Source: Parasponia andersonii
Taxonomy: Eukaryota; Streptophyta; Magnoliopsida; Rosales; Cannabaceae
DNA: 64,000 nucleotides
Assembly: GCA_002914805.1 (NCBI GenBank)
Contig: JXTB01000136.1
Coordinates: 107,305-171,304, forward strand
Reading direction: 5' to 3'
Positions 43,660-56,179 of the stretch are shown here, in pieces. The translations under genes were made by a program, and so were the position numbers. Within the stretch, counting starts at the first letter, position 1, and every line of letters starts with the position of its first letter. A model generated the notes under the pieces. It did no database searches, was not told the origin of the DNA, and saw nothing but the letters and a program-made list of their open reading frames with translations.

Positions 43660-45340
43660 ATGTAGGGGTGTAAAACGGGTTGTCAAAGCCCTGCCCAAGC
43701 CAAAAATTCGATTTTGGACCGGCTCATATTTATAAAAATACAGTTTTTTAAAAATTACGACCAGCAGAGAAAAAACGAAAAAATACGACTTCCAGAGGCT
43801 TGATAAAAGGTTTCGTACAACTTTGATCGCCAAAAGTAAAAAACACTTGGGAAAGCGTATGGGTCAAGCATCAGTCTTGATGCCGATGTCATACACGTTA
43901 GCTTAGGGCTGACACTTGATGAATCTTTTTTTAATTTTTTCTTTTGTTTTTTAAATTAATTATTACTTTACTTTTAATATTATTTGCAAGATTTTGAAAT
44001 TTTTACTAAAGTTATTTTTTTTCATTTATTCGCGCGTGACCTTTTGTTTTTCGCATTTTAGAAATTATACATTTTTAATTGTAATATTACTCATTATATG
44101 ACTAACTTTTAAAAGTAAAATATGTCAAATTTTTTTAATAAAATAAATAACTAAGCACTTAATAAAAAAAAATAGTTCTCAGTTAAAAGAGGAAACACAA
44201 TAATAAAAAAAAATAACTCCAGATAAAGTAGGTAACACGATGAGTTACATATATAATAATCTTTTAGTTTTTGTTTTTTTTTTAATTATTTTTTTATTCT
44301 TTTAATATTCATTTTCTTTTATTGGATACCATTAGTAACATAATTTTTCCCCAATATACCAGAGGTAATTTGAATGGATCCTTATAGTATTATTTTTTTT
44401 AATTTAGTAGGATATTATAAATAACCCAATAACTATATACCTATGGTATCCCCTTTAAATACTAAAGTAATATAAAACAAAAACAATAAAACTCTCGAAT
44501 AAAATAAGTAATGCAATAAGATACTTATGGTAACTTTACAATTTTAGATTTTGCTTTTGATTCTTTATTATTATTTTATATTTTATTCAACACTCATCTC
44601 ATTTATTGGGTACTATTAGTTCTTGGTATGATTTTTTCCCCTAATATACTGAATATCAAGGTAACTAAATTGGATACTTACAGTATTTATTTGTTTCTTT
44701 TTTTTTTGAGCTTACTGGATGCTATAAGTAACTTAGTACTATATCTATAATATCTCTTTTACATACCTAGGTAACTTGGTTGGATACTTATAATAATATT
44801 TTATTCTCTTTTTTTTACATGTTTCCCAAATTGTATAGATACCTTACGTAACCAACAAGTTGAATTCCTATGGTAACATTTCCGTTTTTCCTTTTTTTTT
44901 CTTTTTTTTTTTCCCAAATGCACCTGGATACCTTAAGTAACATAATAAAATACCAGTGGTAATATGCTTTTTTTTTAAAAAATTGTTATATTCCTATTAA
45001 CCATATTTCTTCGTATGAAATAAATAAACCAAATACGAAACTTATGGTAACATTTTTTTCTTCTTTATTATTATTTCGTTTCAACTTATCTAGATATCGT
45101 AAGTAACCCAATAGTATAAGTGTGGTATTTTTTTTCCCTAACTCGGATACCAAGGGTACCTAAATTAGAAACCTTTATGATAAGACTTTTTTTAAATGAA
45201 AATTTTACCCCAATACTATACGTGATATTATATAAAGTTATTTATAGTTTTCATGTACGGTTATTTACAGTTTTTATCTTTCTTTTTTATTACAATTAGG
45301 AATGTCTAACTCTCCTTCTAATTTTTTTATTACTATAAGT
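43660..45340. repeat. AT-rich region with degenerate repeats of gtaacc/ggtacc phrases
   Basis: From about 44200 to 45340, phrases like 'gatac.tatggtaac', 'tgggtac..ttagtaac' and 'ccccaatata' recur about every 200 bp between T-rich runs, suggesting a decayed tandem array. The start at 43665 ('taggggtgtaaaacgggt') resembles a common plant hAT terminus, but no partner end was found. No gene. Confidence 0.45.
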
Positions 45341-45343
45341 AAC

Positions 45344-45485
45344 ATAAGAAGATACTTATAATATGATGAGTGATTAATTTACTCACAAATCAAGTATCAT
45401 TAAACTCATAAATAATATAAGAAGATACTTATGATATGACGAGTGATTAATTTACTTACAAATCAAGTATCATTAAACTCAACTA
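45344..45485. repeat. Two-copy ~71-bp tandem repeat spanning an LTR boundary
   Basis: The units begin 'taacataagaagatactta' and 'taatataagaagatactta', and both continue through 'gagtgattaatttact.acaa' and 'atcaagtatcattaaactca'. Each unit contains flank plus the first bases of the LTR at 45364. Confidence 0.75.
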
Positions 45486-46927
45486 ATTATAAGATCTCAA
45501 ACATTTTTGTTCGTTTGATGTGTTTTTGCTCTATTTTTTGTAGTTTTTGTGAAAAAAATAATAATCAAGATGAATTGGTACTATATATTGGTATTTCAAC
45601 CCTTTTAAATGAAAATTGAGTCCCATACAATCTCAACACCATGCAAATCAAGCAAAATGGAACTAAAGCGATGAAATGGCGCCCCGAGTAAGAAAAGTTA
45701 TTGTGCTGATTTTTCAGAAATGAGAGTGCCGTAGCACTATCCAAGTAGCGCCTTGGTGCTATCTGGAATACTAAGTTCCAAAGGCTAGAGTGTCACAGTA
45801 CTTGCCACAGTGCTATCTCACGTTCTAAACCGCGTTTCTAGTGAGTTTGTAAGGTCAATCTCGCCCCTTGATGCCATCTAATTGAATAGTTGATATTCTA
45901 CCCAGTCTAGGTCATTTTGGAGCCCCTTAAATACACCTTTAAGCCATTATTTCAAGAGTAGAGAGTTAAAGAGAAAAATACACTTGAGAGCTCAAAAATC
46001 CTAGAGAATGGAGAGCTTTAGAGATGAAATTTAGAGAGTAAGCTTGAGAGAATTGTTTGACAAATTGAAGTTTGAAGTTCTATCTTTACAAAAGAGGTTT
46101 TCTCATTCTTTTTCTCACCCTAGTCTCATTTGAATTTTGTATTATACTTGATAATTGAACATATTTGAATATATAAAATTCTTGTTGAGATTAGTATTAG
46201 ATTCTCCTATATTGAATTTATTGTTATATACTTGGGGTATGATGTAACTTAAACTTTGATTATTTGTCTTGATTTCTAACATATTCTTTAATTTTATTCT
46301 TGAATTTATTTATAATATTCTATATTTAATACTCTCAACTAATTAGCCACTAGTTGAATAATTTGTCTTCTAGAATTCAACACTTGAGAAATAGAATTTT
46401 AAAAACAACTATATGATAGTATAACCTAGAACTTGTTAAGTTTGAGAGAATCTATAATTCCTTTGAAACTATGATCAAATAACTATGAAATATAACAAAT
46501 TCTTAATTTCTAGATTCGGAATAGAAATATTGGAACCAGAATTTAGGAATGATTTTACTCGACATTCGAGAGAATGAGTCAAAATATCTTCGGGTTTTTG
46601 GCTTATAAGCTAGGAACAATTTATTAGAATGCAATTAGTGATCAAAAAACATTATTGATAGTTAGGTAAATTGAATCCCCTAGTATATTTTTGCATATAA
46701 GTCTCCATATTTTATTTTTATAATTATATTGATCTTTGTATTTATTTAACTTATAAATTCATTTAGTTTAGTTGTCTTGATAAAGTTAGGTCACGATAAT
46801 TCTAGTACTTAGCGATAATTTAGCACCCAATTTCTTGTAGGATCGACAACTCTATACTTATCACTTTATTACTTGTTAATGACCCGTATATTTGCGATTA
46901 TTTTACGTATATGTATTTAGCATAACA
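45364..46927 (+). repeat. 5' LTR of the Athila/Tat-like element
   Basis: Begins tgatgagtgattaat and ends tagcataaca. It shares 'atcaagtatcattaaactca', 'agagagtaagcttgagag'-like and 'gttgagattagtattagatt' blocks in the same order with 49627-50244 plus 56180-56999. Confidence 0.8.
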
Positions 46928-46951
46928 AGTTTTTGGCATCGTTGTTGTGGA

Positions 46952-49626
46952 CTTGGCATTTTAAATTATTGTTGATATCAGGAGTAAGTTACTTGATTTT
47001 AATTTAGGCATTTATTCTCATTTTTCAATTTTATTTTTTAAATGTTTGTTTTGTGAGGTGCTTGGAGATGTTTAATTAACAAGTCCTCTTATGGTTTGTT
47101 AAACGAGACTCGAAGTCATTCTATTATACATGATGGAGATACAAGGAGTTGTTCATACTATGTCCGAATTATGGTTTATCCCTGGACTAACCTTCCTCAA
47201 TTACCTTCGACCCAAAAGAAGAATGTGGGTTGAAAGAGGAAATGATACTAATTTTATCTACCAATTATCCAGAAATAAAGATTATTCATTGTTGGAAGAC
47301 ATGGCTCAATTTGACTACGGAGTTGGAATTATCTACCAAACTACCTCGGTTTGGGAGATAAATATAACATTTCGGTACCATGGTATGATACTCCACATCA
47401 CCAAGCAGAGCCTTCTCCCGACTTTAAATATCTTTTAGCACAATTTTTTGAGGAGCCAAAACTTCGTCATGAGGAATGGGAGAGAACAAAGACCATTCAT
47501 AATTCACAATTTGAGTCTCTTTATGAATCCCTTAAAACTATTACAATAGTAGTCGCTATGATAGATACACAAGTCATAAGCAATTATGAAAGCCACTGTG
47601 AGGAGCTAAGTACAAGCAGGAAAATTTTGGGTTTATTTGATGATGACTACTCAAGTGAAAAGGAGAATCAAGAGGGGATCAATGATGAAGAGTCATAAGA
47701 CAATACTTGTGAGTCTTCACCCTTTCAGATTCAAATAATTTTGCTACCACCTTTTACCAAAGATCATATCTATGACAATACTATATTGCCAAAAGCTCGT
47801 TAACCACTGGTAGAATCATTCATTCAAGCTCACCAAGCACATGAGATGGAGCCAAGTCAAATTGAGCATGCAGCCTCATTACCTCAATATATAGCCATGC
47901 TTAAGGGCATTCAAAAACAAAACTCCTATGTCATATTGTAGACACATATTATAGGCAGAAGCCACTATTTGACGAGCTTCATCAATATATATATTAATAA
48001 GCCTAAAGATGCAAATTATAGAGAGAAGTCTCGCACCACCCAAGTCAGAGTCACATTGCCTAAAGCACTACTTTTGCCCCTTAAAAGGAGACGAGAATAT
48101 CTTGCCTCTCTAGTACATTTTTTTTTTCTCTTGTGCTTATATTGAATATTTAAATTTTAAGAACATTACAAATTTTGAGTTTAGAGGTGAGAACACTTAT
48201 TGGTTAATTATGTGTTTGATGTGGCTTTGTGTGTTAGTTGTCATGATTTTCTTTCATGAGTTGTGTATTTTTAGGAAATAATAATTTTTTTTCTTATTTT
48301 TTTAATAGTTTGAATAAATTGTGGGTGTTATTGAGATGAGATGACTTGATATTGATGATGAGTATAGTCATTTAATGTTCTCTTAGATCTTCTGAAATGT
48401 AATTAATTGAGATTATCCATGTACGTGACTCGCACTAATTGAACCTCATTATTAATTCTACATATTTGAGCACAATAATAATGATCACTTGACTCTTTGA
48501 GATTTTGGAGAACATTTGTGTGCATTAGTTAGGTATTGACATCTCATAAACTCTAGATCCTATTTGAGTGTAGCTTGAGACTAAATTCTATCTTAGATGT
48601 CATTAGAGAAATGGTCTAGGCCATCTTTGGACCTTTGAGCATTTCAATCTAACCTTAATATATTAAAATTCTAGTATACCTACTTTAATCCTATTTATAC
48701 CTTTTCTTTTTCTATCACATTTTGGCTAAATAAAAATAATGGCCACTAACTTTTTTCCTTTAAGCATGTTGATTGCTTTAAAAAGATAATTTGTATTATA
48801 TTCATGTTGGGAGGAAAGATGGTGTTATAAAAAAAATCATAAAAGAAAGAAAAAAAAAAGAGAATGGTATAATTTGGTGAAAAATTGTGTTCCTACCCTA
48901 TATTTTGTTTTTCATTACTAAGAACAATATTGATTTTGAGTTTGTAAGAGAGGTTTTAGAGTTTTATCCTTTTGTCTTATTTCATATCTTACGTTCCAAA
49001 AAAAAAAGAAAAAATATATTAAATATGTGTTTATTGGGGTGTTGATAAAGGAGATATTTAATTGAAAAGAAGTGTGGAAGTGTTATTTGGTATTCTAAGG
49101 AATAGCTTTACAAGGGTCCTAGATTAATGTATTTAAGGGTGATTCAAACTTCAAATATTTCAAAAATTATCTTACCTTTTCTCAAGCTTACATTACAAGT
49201 TTAATGAATGACCTTTTGATCTTTGATGATATACTAGCATATATTAGTAGAAAGCAACATGAAAAATGAGCATATGGTAGTTCCAAATTGTATCATATAG
49301 AGATCTTTTATTACCTACCAAAACACACAAGTCTATCTGAAGTTTATTTTATTAAGTGATATTGATTTTGTACACACTAGCACATTAAGAGCCTTGAGTG
49401 AAATTAAATTGATGCTTGAAATTGAAAGTCTAGATAATCTCAATGTTTGCATTCCTTTTGAACTTGGAATATTTTGTGACTTCGGAGATACTTTCACAGT
49501 TTTTCATTTGATTCGAAGCTCACACTTTGTCATTTATGTCTTTAGTTCTTGATTTGTATTTTTCTTTTCTTTTTTTTTTATTTTGTTTTATTTGAGGACA
49601 AGCAAATATTCAAGCTTGGAGCTATT
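46952..49626 (+). pseudogene. Internal region of the Athila/Tat-like element, unknown decayed ORF
   Basis: Open stretches at 47130-47438 and 47351-47698 overlap in different frames (second: PWYDTPHHQAEPSPDF, then FEEPKLRHEEWERTKT and a Glu/Ser/Asp-rich C-terminus). The position just after the PBS suggests a gag-like or leader ORF, but I do not recognise a domain. The remainder to 49600 has no supported coding and ends with the T-rich and 'gaggacaagcaaa' tract that precedes the 3' LTR. Confidence 0.5.
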
Positions 49627-50244
49627 TGATGAGTGATTAATTCACTCACAAATCAAGTATCATTAAACTCAAATAATTGTAAGATCTCAAGCATGTTTGT
49701 TGGCTTGATGTATTTTCATGTTATTTTTATAGTTTTTGTGCATAAATGATAATCAAGATGAATTGGTGATAAATACAGATATTTAAACCCTTTTATATGA
49801 AAGTTGGGTCCAATACAAACACAATGCAATGAAAATCAGGCAAAACAGAAGAAAAGATGTTGTGCTGACTTTCCAGAACCAAGAGCATAGTGACACTATC
49901 CAAGTTGCATCACGATGTTGTTTGAAAAACTAAGTTCTAAAGGCTAGAGTGCCGCAGCGCTTGATAGGGAGCACTGTAGCACTTGACAAGGAGCACCGCG
50001 GCACTACCCCACATTCTGAACCGTATTTTTAGTGTGTTTTTAGGTTGATATTCTACCCGGCCTTGGTTATCTTGGAGCTTATTAAATACACACCTAAGTC
50101 TCTATTTTAAGAGTGAAGAGTTAGAGAAAAGACATATACTTGAGAGTTCAAAAATACTAGAGAGAAGAGAGCATTGGAGCTAAAATTTAGAGAAGAAGCT
50201 TGAAAAAATTGCTTGAAGAATCGAAGCTTGAAGCTCTACCTCCA
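49627..50244 (+). repeat. 3' LTR, left half, of the Athila/Tat-like element
   Basis: Aligns with the first ~700 bp of the 5' LTR and stops at 'gaagctctacctcca', where the nested element begins. The right half resumes at 56180. Confidence 0.8.
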
Positions 50245-51856
50245 TATTGGTTGGAATGTGCCACTGCAATCTCACACACTCTCATGCAAGTACACATGGT
50301 TACAAGTAATATAGATATGGAAGTAAAATTAGTGTCGATCCCACATAGAATGATTTTTAATTCAATGTTAAGTATCAAAATTATCTCAACCCTAACTTTA
50401 ACCAAACAATCAAAATATAGATTTTAAATCAATAAAAATAAAGACAATTAAACTATCGTGCAAAATGAATAAAAGCAAGCAATAGGAAAAATATCTAGGT
50501 TTATTGAATCCCCAACTATCATTTAAACACACAATTTTCTAATTTTCTTCTTAAATTAACGGATCCACTAAAGTTATCAATCGAGAATCCGAATGTACTT
50601 ACAAACTCCTTTTTAAGATATAAGTGAAACATTTAGATAAGCTAATATGTTATCCATAACAAAAATTGACTAGATTAGTAAGTCTCATAAAGGTTACGCA
50701 AGTCACAAAAGTATATTCCTATCCTATGCAAACCTACCCCAAACTAAGTAATCTTAGATTATTTTACCTAAATCCAAATTTCTAATTTTCTTTCCAAGCT
50801 CATAAAAAGTTCACTCAACCATCTATTTAGTGATCAATTAAATAAAAGTAATAAGTATAAGGTAAAACAAATAACTGAACAATGGATTTGAATAATGAAA
50901 GGGGAGAGAAATACATAAACACAAGATATTAGGTTGGTTCACAGAGTAAAGCTAGAAAAAAAAAAAGAATTTAGTTCAAGGTATAACTTAAGAACGATAA
51001 CATTTTAATACAATGAATTTAAGAAATACAAAATATCAAAGAGAAAAGAGTTTTAGAATTCTCCTTCTTTGAAGAGATTAATGGTGTTCATAGAGATTGT
51101 CAATCTCTTCCTTCAGACTTGATTCTTAGTCTCTTGAATCCTTCCTCAAATATTTGTTCTCAACTATATTACTCTCTAAATGAGAAAAATACAGAGAAAA
51201 ACTCTCAAGAAAATGAAGAGAAAAAGCTAAGAGCAAACTATAGTGTTGATGTTGTAGAGGAAATCAAGAAATGGAGTTAGTTGGAATATGTCTTCATCTT
51301 CTTCCTTTCCTTCCATGGCTGCCACTCTCTTTTCTCTCTATCTTAACATATCTTTTTCAATCACAAAGATAGAGTTTTAAAGATGGCTCATGCAAACCTA
51401 AGGCAAGCCAATTCTAGACCTTTGAATCGTCAAAAAGCTGATCTCAGTCGTTAATTATTGACTTAGGACATATGAGGTAGTGCCGCAGTGCTAAAACTTC
51501 CTAAGAGTTGGTGTTGCGACACCACTTTTGGCGCTGCAGCATAACTTTTCTACTAGTTTGGTATTTCAGTTTCTCAAGTGCACTATTTCTTCATTTAAGC
51601 TTTAATTTACCTCATTTTTATTGCATTACGACTGTGTTGGATTCAACTTCAAGTCTAATGGTCTAAAAGACCTATTTGTAAGGCATAACTATATTTACTT
51701 TTGCATCATATATCCTTATTTCATTCTCTTATCAATACAAACAAAGAAAATATTAAAACGATAAGAAAAGTAATTGAAACCACTTAATTTAAACAAGAAC
51801 ATAGCAAATCTTAAAGTAAATTAGTACAAGATAGCTTCAATTCTATGGAATTAACA
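50245..51856 (-). repeat. 3' LTR of nested Athila/Tat-like element
   Basis: Matches 54537-56179 throughout (for example 'aatatagatatggaagtaaa', 'cacaagata.taggtt', 'ttagaattctcc.tctttga'). Just inside it the minus strand has a PPT-like AAGTTTGGGAGTG (51857-51873). Confidence 0.85.
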
Positions 51857-53732
51857 CACTCCCAAACTTAAGATTTTTCTAATCCTTGAGTAAAAGAAAA
51901 AGAAAAACACCTAAAAATATATAAGAGATAATGTATTGATGCTGACGATTTCTAATTGGTTCCTCAATACTCACATAATAACATAACTTAAAGAAAAGTA
52001 CAAATATTACTTAGATATTAAGAATAACTCAAGAACACATCCAAATTGTATTTTCCGTATATGTGTGTATGTCTTTCTTCTATCATTATGTCAAAGTCGG
52101 ATAAGTTTATGCAAAAAATGTATTAAGCATAAATCTCAAAGACATTAATCAAGTTCCATAAGTTTACTTTTCAAATCCATCTCTACTAATGTAGATAAGC
52201 ATGACACCAAAGATCAAAAGGTCTTCATTAAGCTTGTAAAATTAGCTTAGGTGAAGGTACGATGATTTAGGTAAAGTGAGCTCAAATAATCCTTAAGTAT
52301 ATTAATTATAGGACTCATGTAAAGCTATTCTTTCACACACCACTAAAATTAAAATTTTCCTTTTTCCATCAAAACTTAGCCCAACATTTATTTCTTTATT
52401 TTTTGTCTTGGTTTTTATTTTTTTGTTAATTTGTTTTTTTTTTAAGTAGCACACCCCCAAACTTGTTTCTTTCTTTCATGAACCAGTGCATAACTTTTTT
52501 TTTTTCAATTTTACTCTACCCATCTTCCCATAACATAGCATAGCTCAAAATACTTCAATAAAAACAATCAATATGCTCAAGGTATAAAGGTTGAATGATA
52601 TTATTTTAAGTTAAATTAATGCATATGTAGTTGAAAAAGAAAAAGGCTTTATAAGGGTCAAAATGGGTATATTAGGAATAAAATATATCATGGTTAGCTT
52701 GAATAACTCAAATGGTCCAAAGATTGCCTAAATCCTTTCCTTGGTGAAATATTATCTAGGATTTTATGTCAATAGATTATCAAGTAAATTTTAGCTCTTG
52801 AGAGATTATCAAAATGTCATATTCACAGAAACAATATCTAGATTCATACACAAATCAAAGATCAAGATATTTTGATCAATAGACTTTCACAACCAAGATA
52901 GAACTAATACAAGCATTATTTATAAGACTAAGCCACTATCCATACTTTTCAACAAGTTATGCATAAATTTATCCAAAGTTCTTATCATTAGAACTAGGAA
53001 ATTATCAAAAAAAGTATAAAATATCGTTACTTATTCATACATACAATCACAAAACTAGGAAAATAAACACAGAATAAACAAACGCACTAACCAAAGACAC
53101 AATCCAATAAGGTTTACTCCCTCCCCAAACTTAACATGCAATTAGAAATTTAAAGAACAAAGTATGAGTTTAGGGATACTCCTCTCGTTAGTATATAGCT
53201 ATGAAACTTGTTCTCCTTAAAGTGGCACCAGCTCTTTGGATTGCTCAACACACTAAAATAAAAAGAAATACTTGGGTTGCCTCCCAAGATATGCATGAAT
53301 TAAAGGCTTTGGCTTGCCTTTTACTTGTGGCTTATCCACAAGTTGAGACAAAATGAAGTCTACACTTTATATTATCAATTGACCAATACATGAGTGTGAT
53401 CTTTTGGGCTCCTCTTTTGAAAATGCAGCACCTCATATTCATAATTAAGAGAGAAGAAATTATGAGAATGAGTTACCAATGGTCCACTCATTGGAAATTA
53501 TTGATTTAGTGGTTGTGGACAAGAAAATTCCTCTCTGATGTCTTCAATTCGAAGCTTTCTTATCAATGATGACATTGGGATTAGATTTTCTTCAGAGGAT
53601 ATCATATTGATATTCATATGTTATTCTACATCTCTTTGCATGGAGACATTTCTCCTACAATCTTTTCTTCTTAAAGCTTAAAAATTGACTCATCATTATA
53701 CAAACCACTATAAGTTATAGTTGTACAATATT
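51857..53732 (-). other. Internal region of nested element, decayed
   Basis: No RT, integrase or protease was recognised. The PPT-like tract at the left end and gag at the right end imply that the pol region has been deleted or is unrecognisable. Short open frames are unsupported. Confidence 0.5.
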
Positions 53733-54381
53733 ACTCCTTCAAAGTTGAATCGGTGTTGCCATGAAAGATGTCTTCGGGATGGTTGATGATTGTAGCAAGA
53801 TGGCCTACTTAATATTGAAAATTTTGTATTGCATCATCTTATTCTTGAAGAAAAACATCTATTCTTTGCAATTGTTGCTTTGTTATGTCTTCTATGGATG
53901 GATTTTCTTCTTGCTTGGGAAGGTATATATCTATTCTTCATATGTAATACTCAAGTACCTCTTCTAATGATGGTTTTTCTTCTTGTATTGGTGGTTGATG
54001 AAGAAAATTCGATGTGAACATATGCTCATTGTGAAAATATGGTGATGATTCTTGATTGTTGCCCCAAGAGAAGTTAGAATACTCCTCTCAACTTGGATTG
54101 TAGAAATTTGAGTGTGGGTAACTTTATTGCGTGTAGCCATTTATAACAAAGTGTACTGGTAGCAAGTTGATTGAGCATCCTTCTCTTGGGTGGCTTCCTC
54201 CACATAATTAGCAATTCATGAATAGGCAATGGGAAGCTAGTGCACTCAAGGTATCTACCTTCTTAGTCAATTCACTCACTCGAGCGGTCAACTTTATGAT
54301 TTCTAATTTTTTGTTCACTTTGCTCAATTAGGTGCTCAAAGCCATGAGAGATTCGTACCATTGTTGATCGGTATCCATCAT
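53733..54381 (-). pseudogene. Athila/Tat-like gag remnant with in-frame stops
   Basis: One continuous minus-strand frame from ATG 54381 (MMDTDQQWYESLMALST) through ARVSELTKKVDTLSAL, a single-knuckle-like LCGGSHPREGC, YPHSNFYNPS, EEYSNFSWGNN and later VGHLATIINHPEDIFHGNT. The FSWGNN block after an Asn/Pro-rich stretch and the 'L.TII...P...G.T' block are typical of Athila/Tat gag. About seven stop codons interrupt the frame without a frameshift. The PBS lies about 130 bp upstream. Confidence 0.8.
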
Positions 54382-54513
54382 GTCTCTATCTCCATAATAA
54401 CTATACTATACCATTGAAAAATACCTAAAACAAAAATTAAATAAATAAATAAATAGTTTGAATTAAAGCTAGAATCAATTGGTATTAGTATTAACAATAA
54501 TTAGTATTTTAAT

Positions 54514-54530
54514 CTTCGACAACGGTGCCA
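54514..54530 (-). other. PBS of nested Athila/Tat-like element
   Basis: The minus strand reads TGGCACCGTTGTCGAAG directly after the 5' LTR, close to the tRNA-Asp-type PBS known in Athila/Tat elements and better preserved than the outer element's site at 46934. Confidence 0.8.
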
Positions 54531-54536
54531 AAAACT

Positions 54537-56179
54537 TGTTGGTTAGAATGTGCAACTGTAAATTCACACACTCATATGTGAGTGTGCACGGTCACAAGTA
54601 ATATAGATATGGAAGTAAAATTAGTATTGAACCCACAAGGATTAATTTCTAATTTAATTCTAAACATCAAAATTATCTCAATCCTAACTTTATCCAAACA
54701 ACAAAATATAGATTTTCAAGAAATAAACTAAAGACAACTTAACTATCATGCAAAATGAATAAAAGTAAGTAATAAGAAAAATATTTAAGTCTACTAATTT
54801 CCCAACTATCCTTTAAACACACAATTTCCCAATTTTCCAAGAGTTGTCAACTAAAAATTCAAATGTATTCACAAACTCCTTTCAAAGACATAAGTAAGAA
54901 TACCTACATAAGCTAATATGTTACTCCTAATATAAATTGACTAGATTCATTAAGTTTAGTAATTCTCAAATAAGTTGCACGCGTTACTTAAGTATATTCT
55001 TATCCTATGTAAATTTACCCCAAACTAGGTAATCTTATGTTATTTTATCTAAGTCCAAATTTCTAATTCCCTTTCCAAACTCGTAGAAATTTCACTCAAC
55101 AATATATTTAGTAATCAATTAAATAGAATCAATAAATATAAGGTAAAATAAATAACTCAACAATGAATTTAATTAATAAAATAAAAGAAAAATATACAAA
55201 CACAAGATACTAGGTTAGTACACGTAGTGAAACTAGACAAAAAGGAATTTAGTTCATCGTATAACTTGAGAACAATAATATTTTAATTCAATAATTTCAA
55301 GAAATACAAAATATCAAAGAGAAAAAAGTTTTAGAATTCTCCCTCTTTGAAGAGCTTGAAGGTGTTCATGGAGGTTGTCGATCTCCTCCTTCAAATTTGA
55401 TTCTTGCTCTCTTGAATCCTCCCTTAAAGATCTGCTCTTAACTATACTACCCTCTAAATATGGAAAGTACAAAGAAACAGTCTCAAGAAAATGAAGAGAA
55501 AAAGTTAAGAATAAACTATAGTGTTAATGTTGTGGAGGAAATTAAAAAATTGAGTTGGTTGGAGCATGTCTTCATCTTCTTCCTCCTCTTCTTCCTCTCC
55601 TTCTATGATTATCACTCTTTCTTTTTCTCTATCCCAACATGTCTCTTTCAACCCCAAAAGCAAGATTTTAAAGAGGTAGCTTGTGCAAACCTTAGGCAAG
55701 CCAAATCTTGATCTTTAGATAGCCAAAAAATTGATCCTGACCACTAATTATTGATCCAGGACATAAGAGGTGGAACCGCGGTGCCATTTTTGGACGCAAG
55801 AGGTGGTATTGTGGCACTAAACTTCCCAAGAGTTAGGGCAGTGGTGCCACTTGTGGTACTATACACCATTTTTATGTTTATTTGGCACCTCAGTTTTCCA
55901 GGTACGTCATTTCTTCATTTGAGCTCTAATTTGCCTCATTTTTATTGTGTTACGACCATATTAGATTCAACTTCAATTATAATAGTTTAAAAAAACTCAT
56001 TTTTAAGGCACAAATTCATCTTATTTTGCTCAAACACCTTTATTTCATTCTCTTAATAACACAAACAAACAAAACATCAAAACAATAAGAAAAGCAATTG
56101 AAAGAACTTAATTTAAATAAGAACATAATAAATCTTGAGGCAAATTAGCACAAGACAACTCCAATTTTATGGAGTGTTA
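54537..56179 (-). repeat. 5' LTR of nested Athila/Tat-like element
   Basis: About 1.64 kb. On the plus strand it begins tgttggttagaatgtgcaac and ends near 'tatggagtgtta'. Its left LTR partner is 50245-51856. Short open frames inside (about 55460-55990) are not genes: they coincide with LTR sequence found in both copies. Confidence 0.85.

Noticed and set aside
43665..43695. hAT-Ac-like terminus 'taggggtgtaaaacgggt'
   Set aside because: Plausible as a terminal motif, but no matching opposite end or target duplication was found, so it is not called as an element.
55460..55990. Open frames of 64-83 codons with a hydrophobic centre
   Set aside because: They lie inside the nested LTR. The matching part of the partner LTR (about 51190-51640) does not keep the frames.
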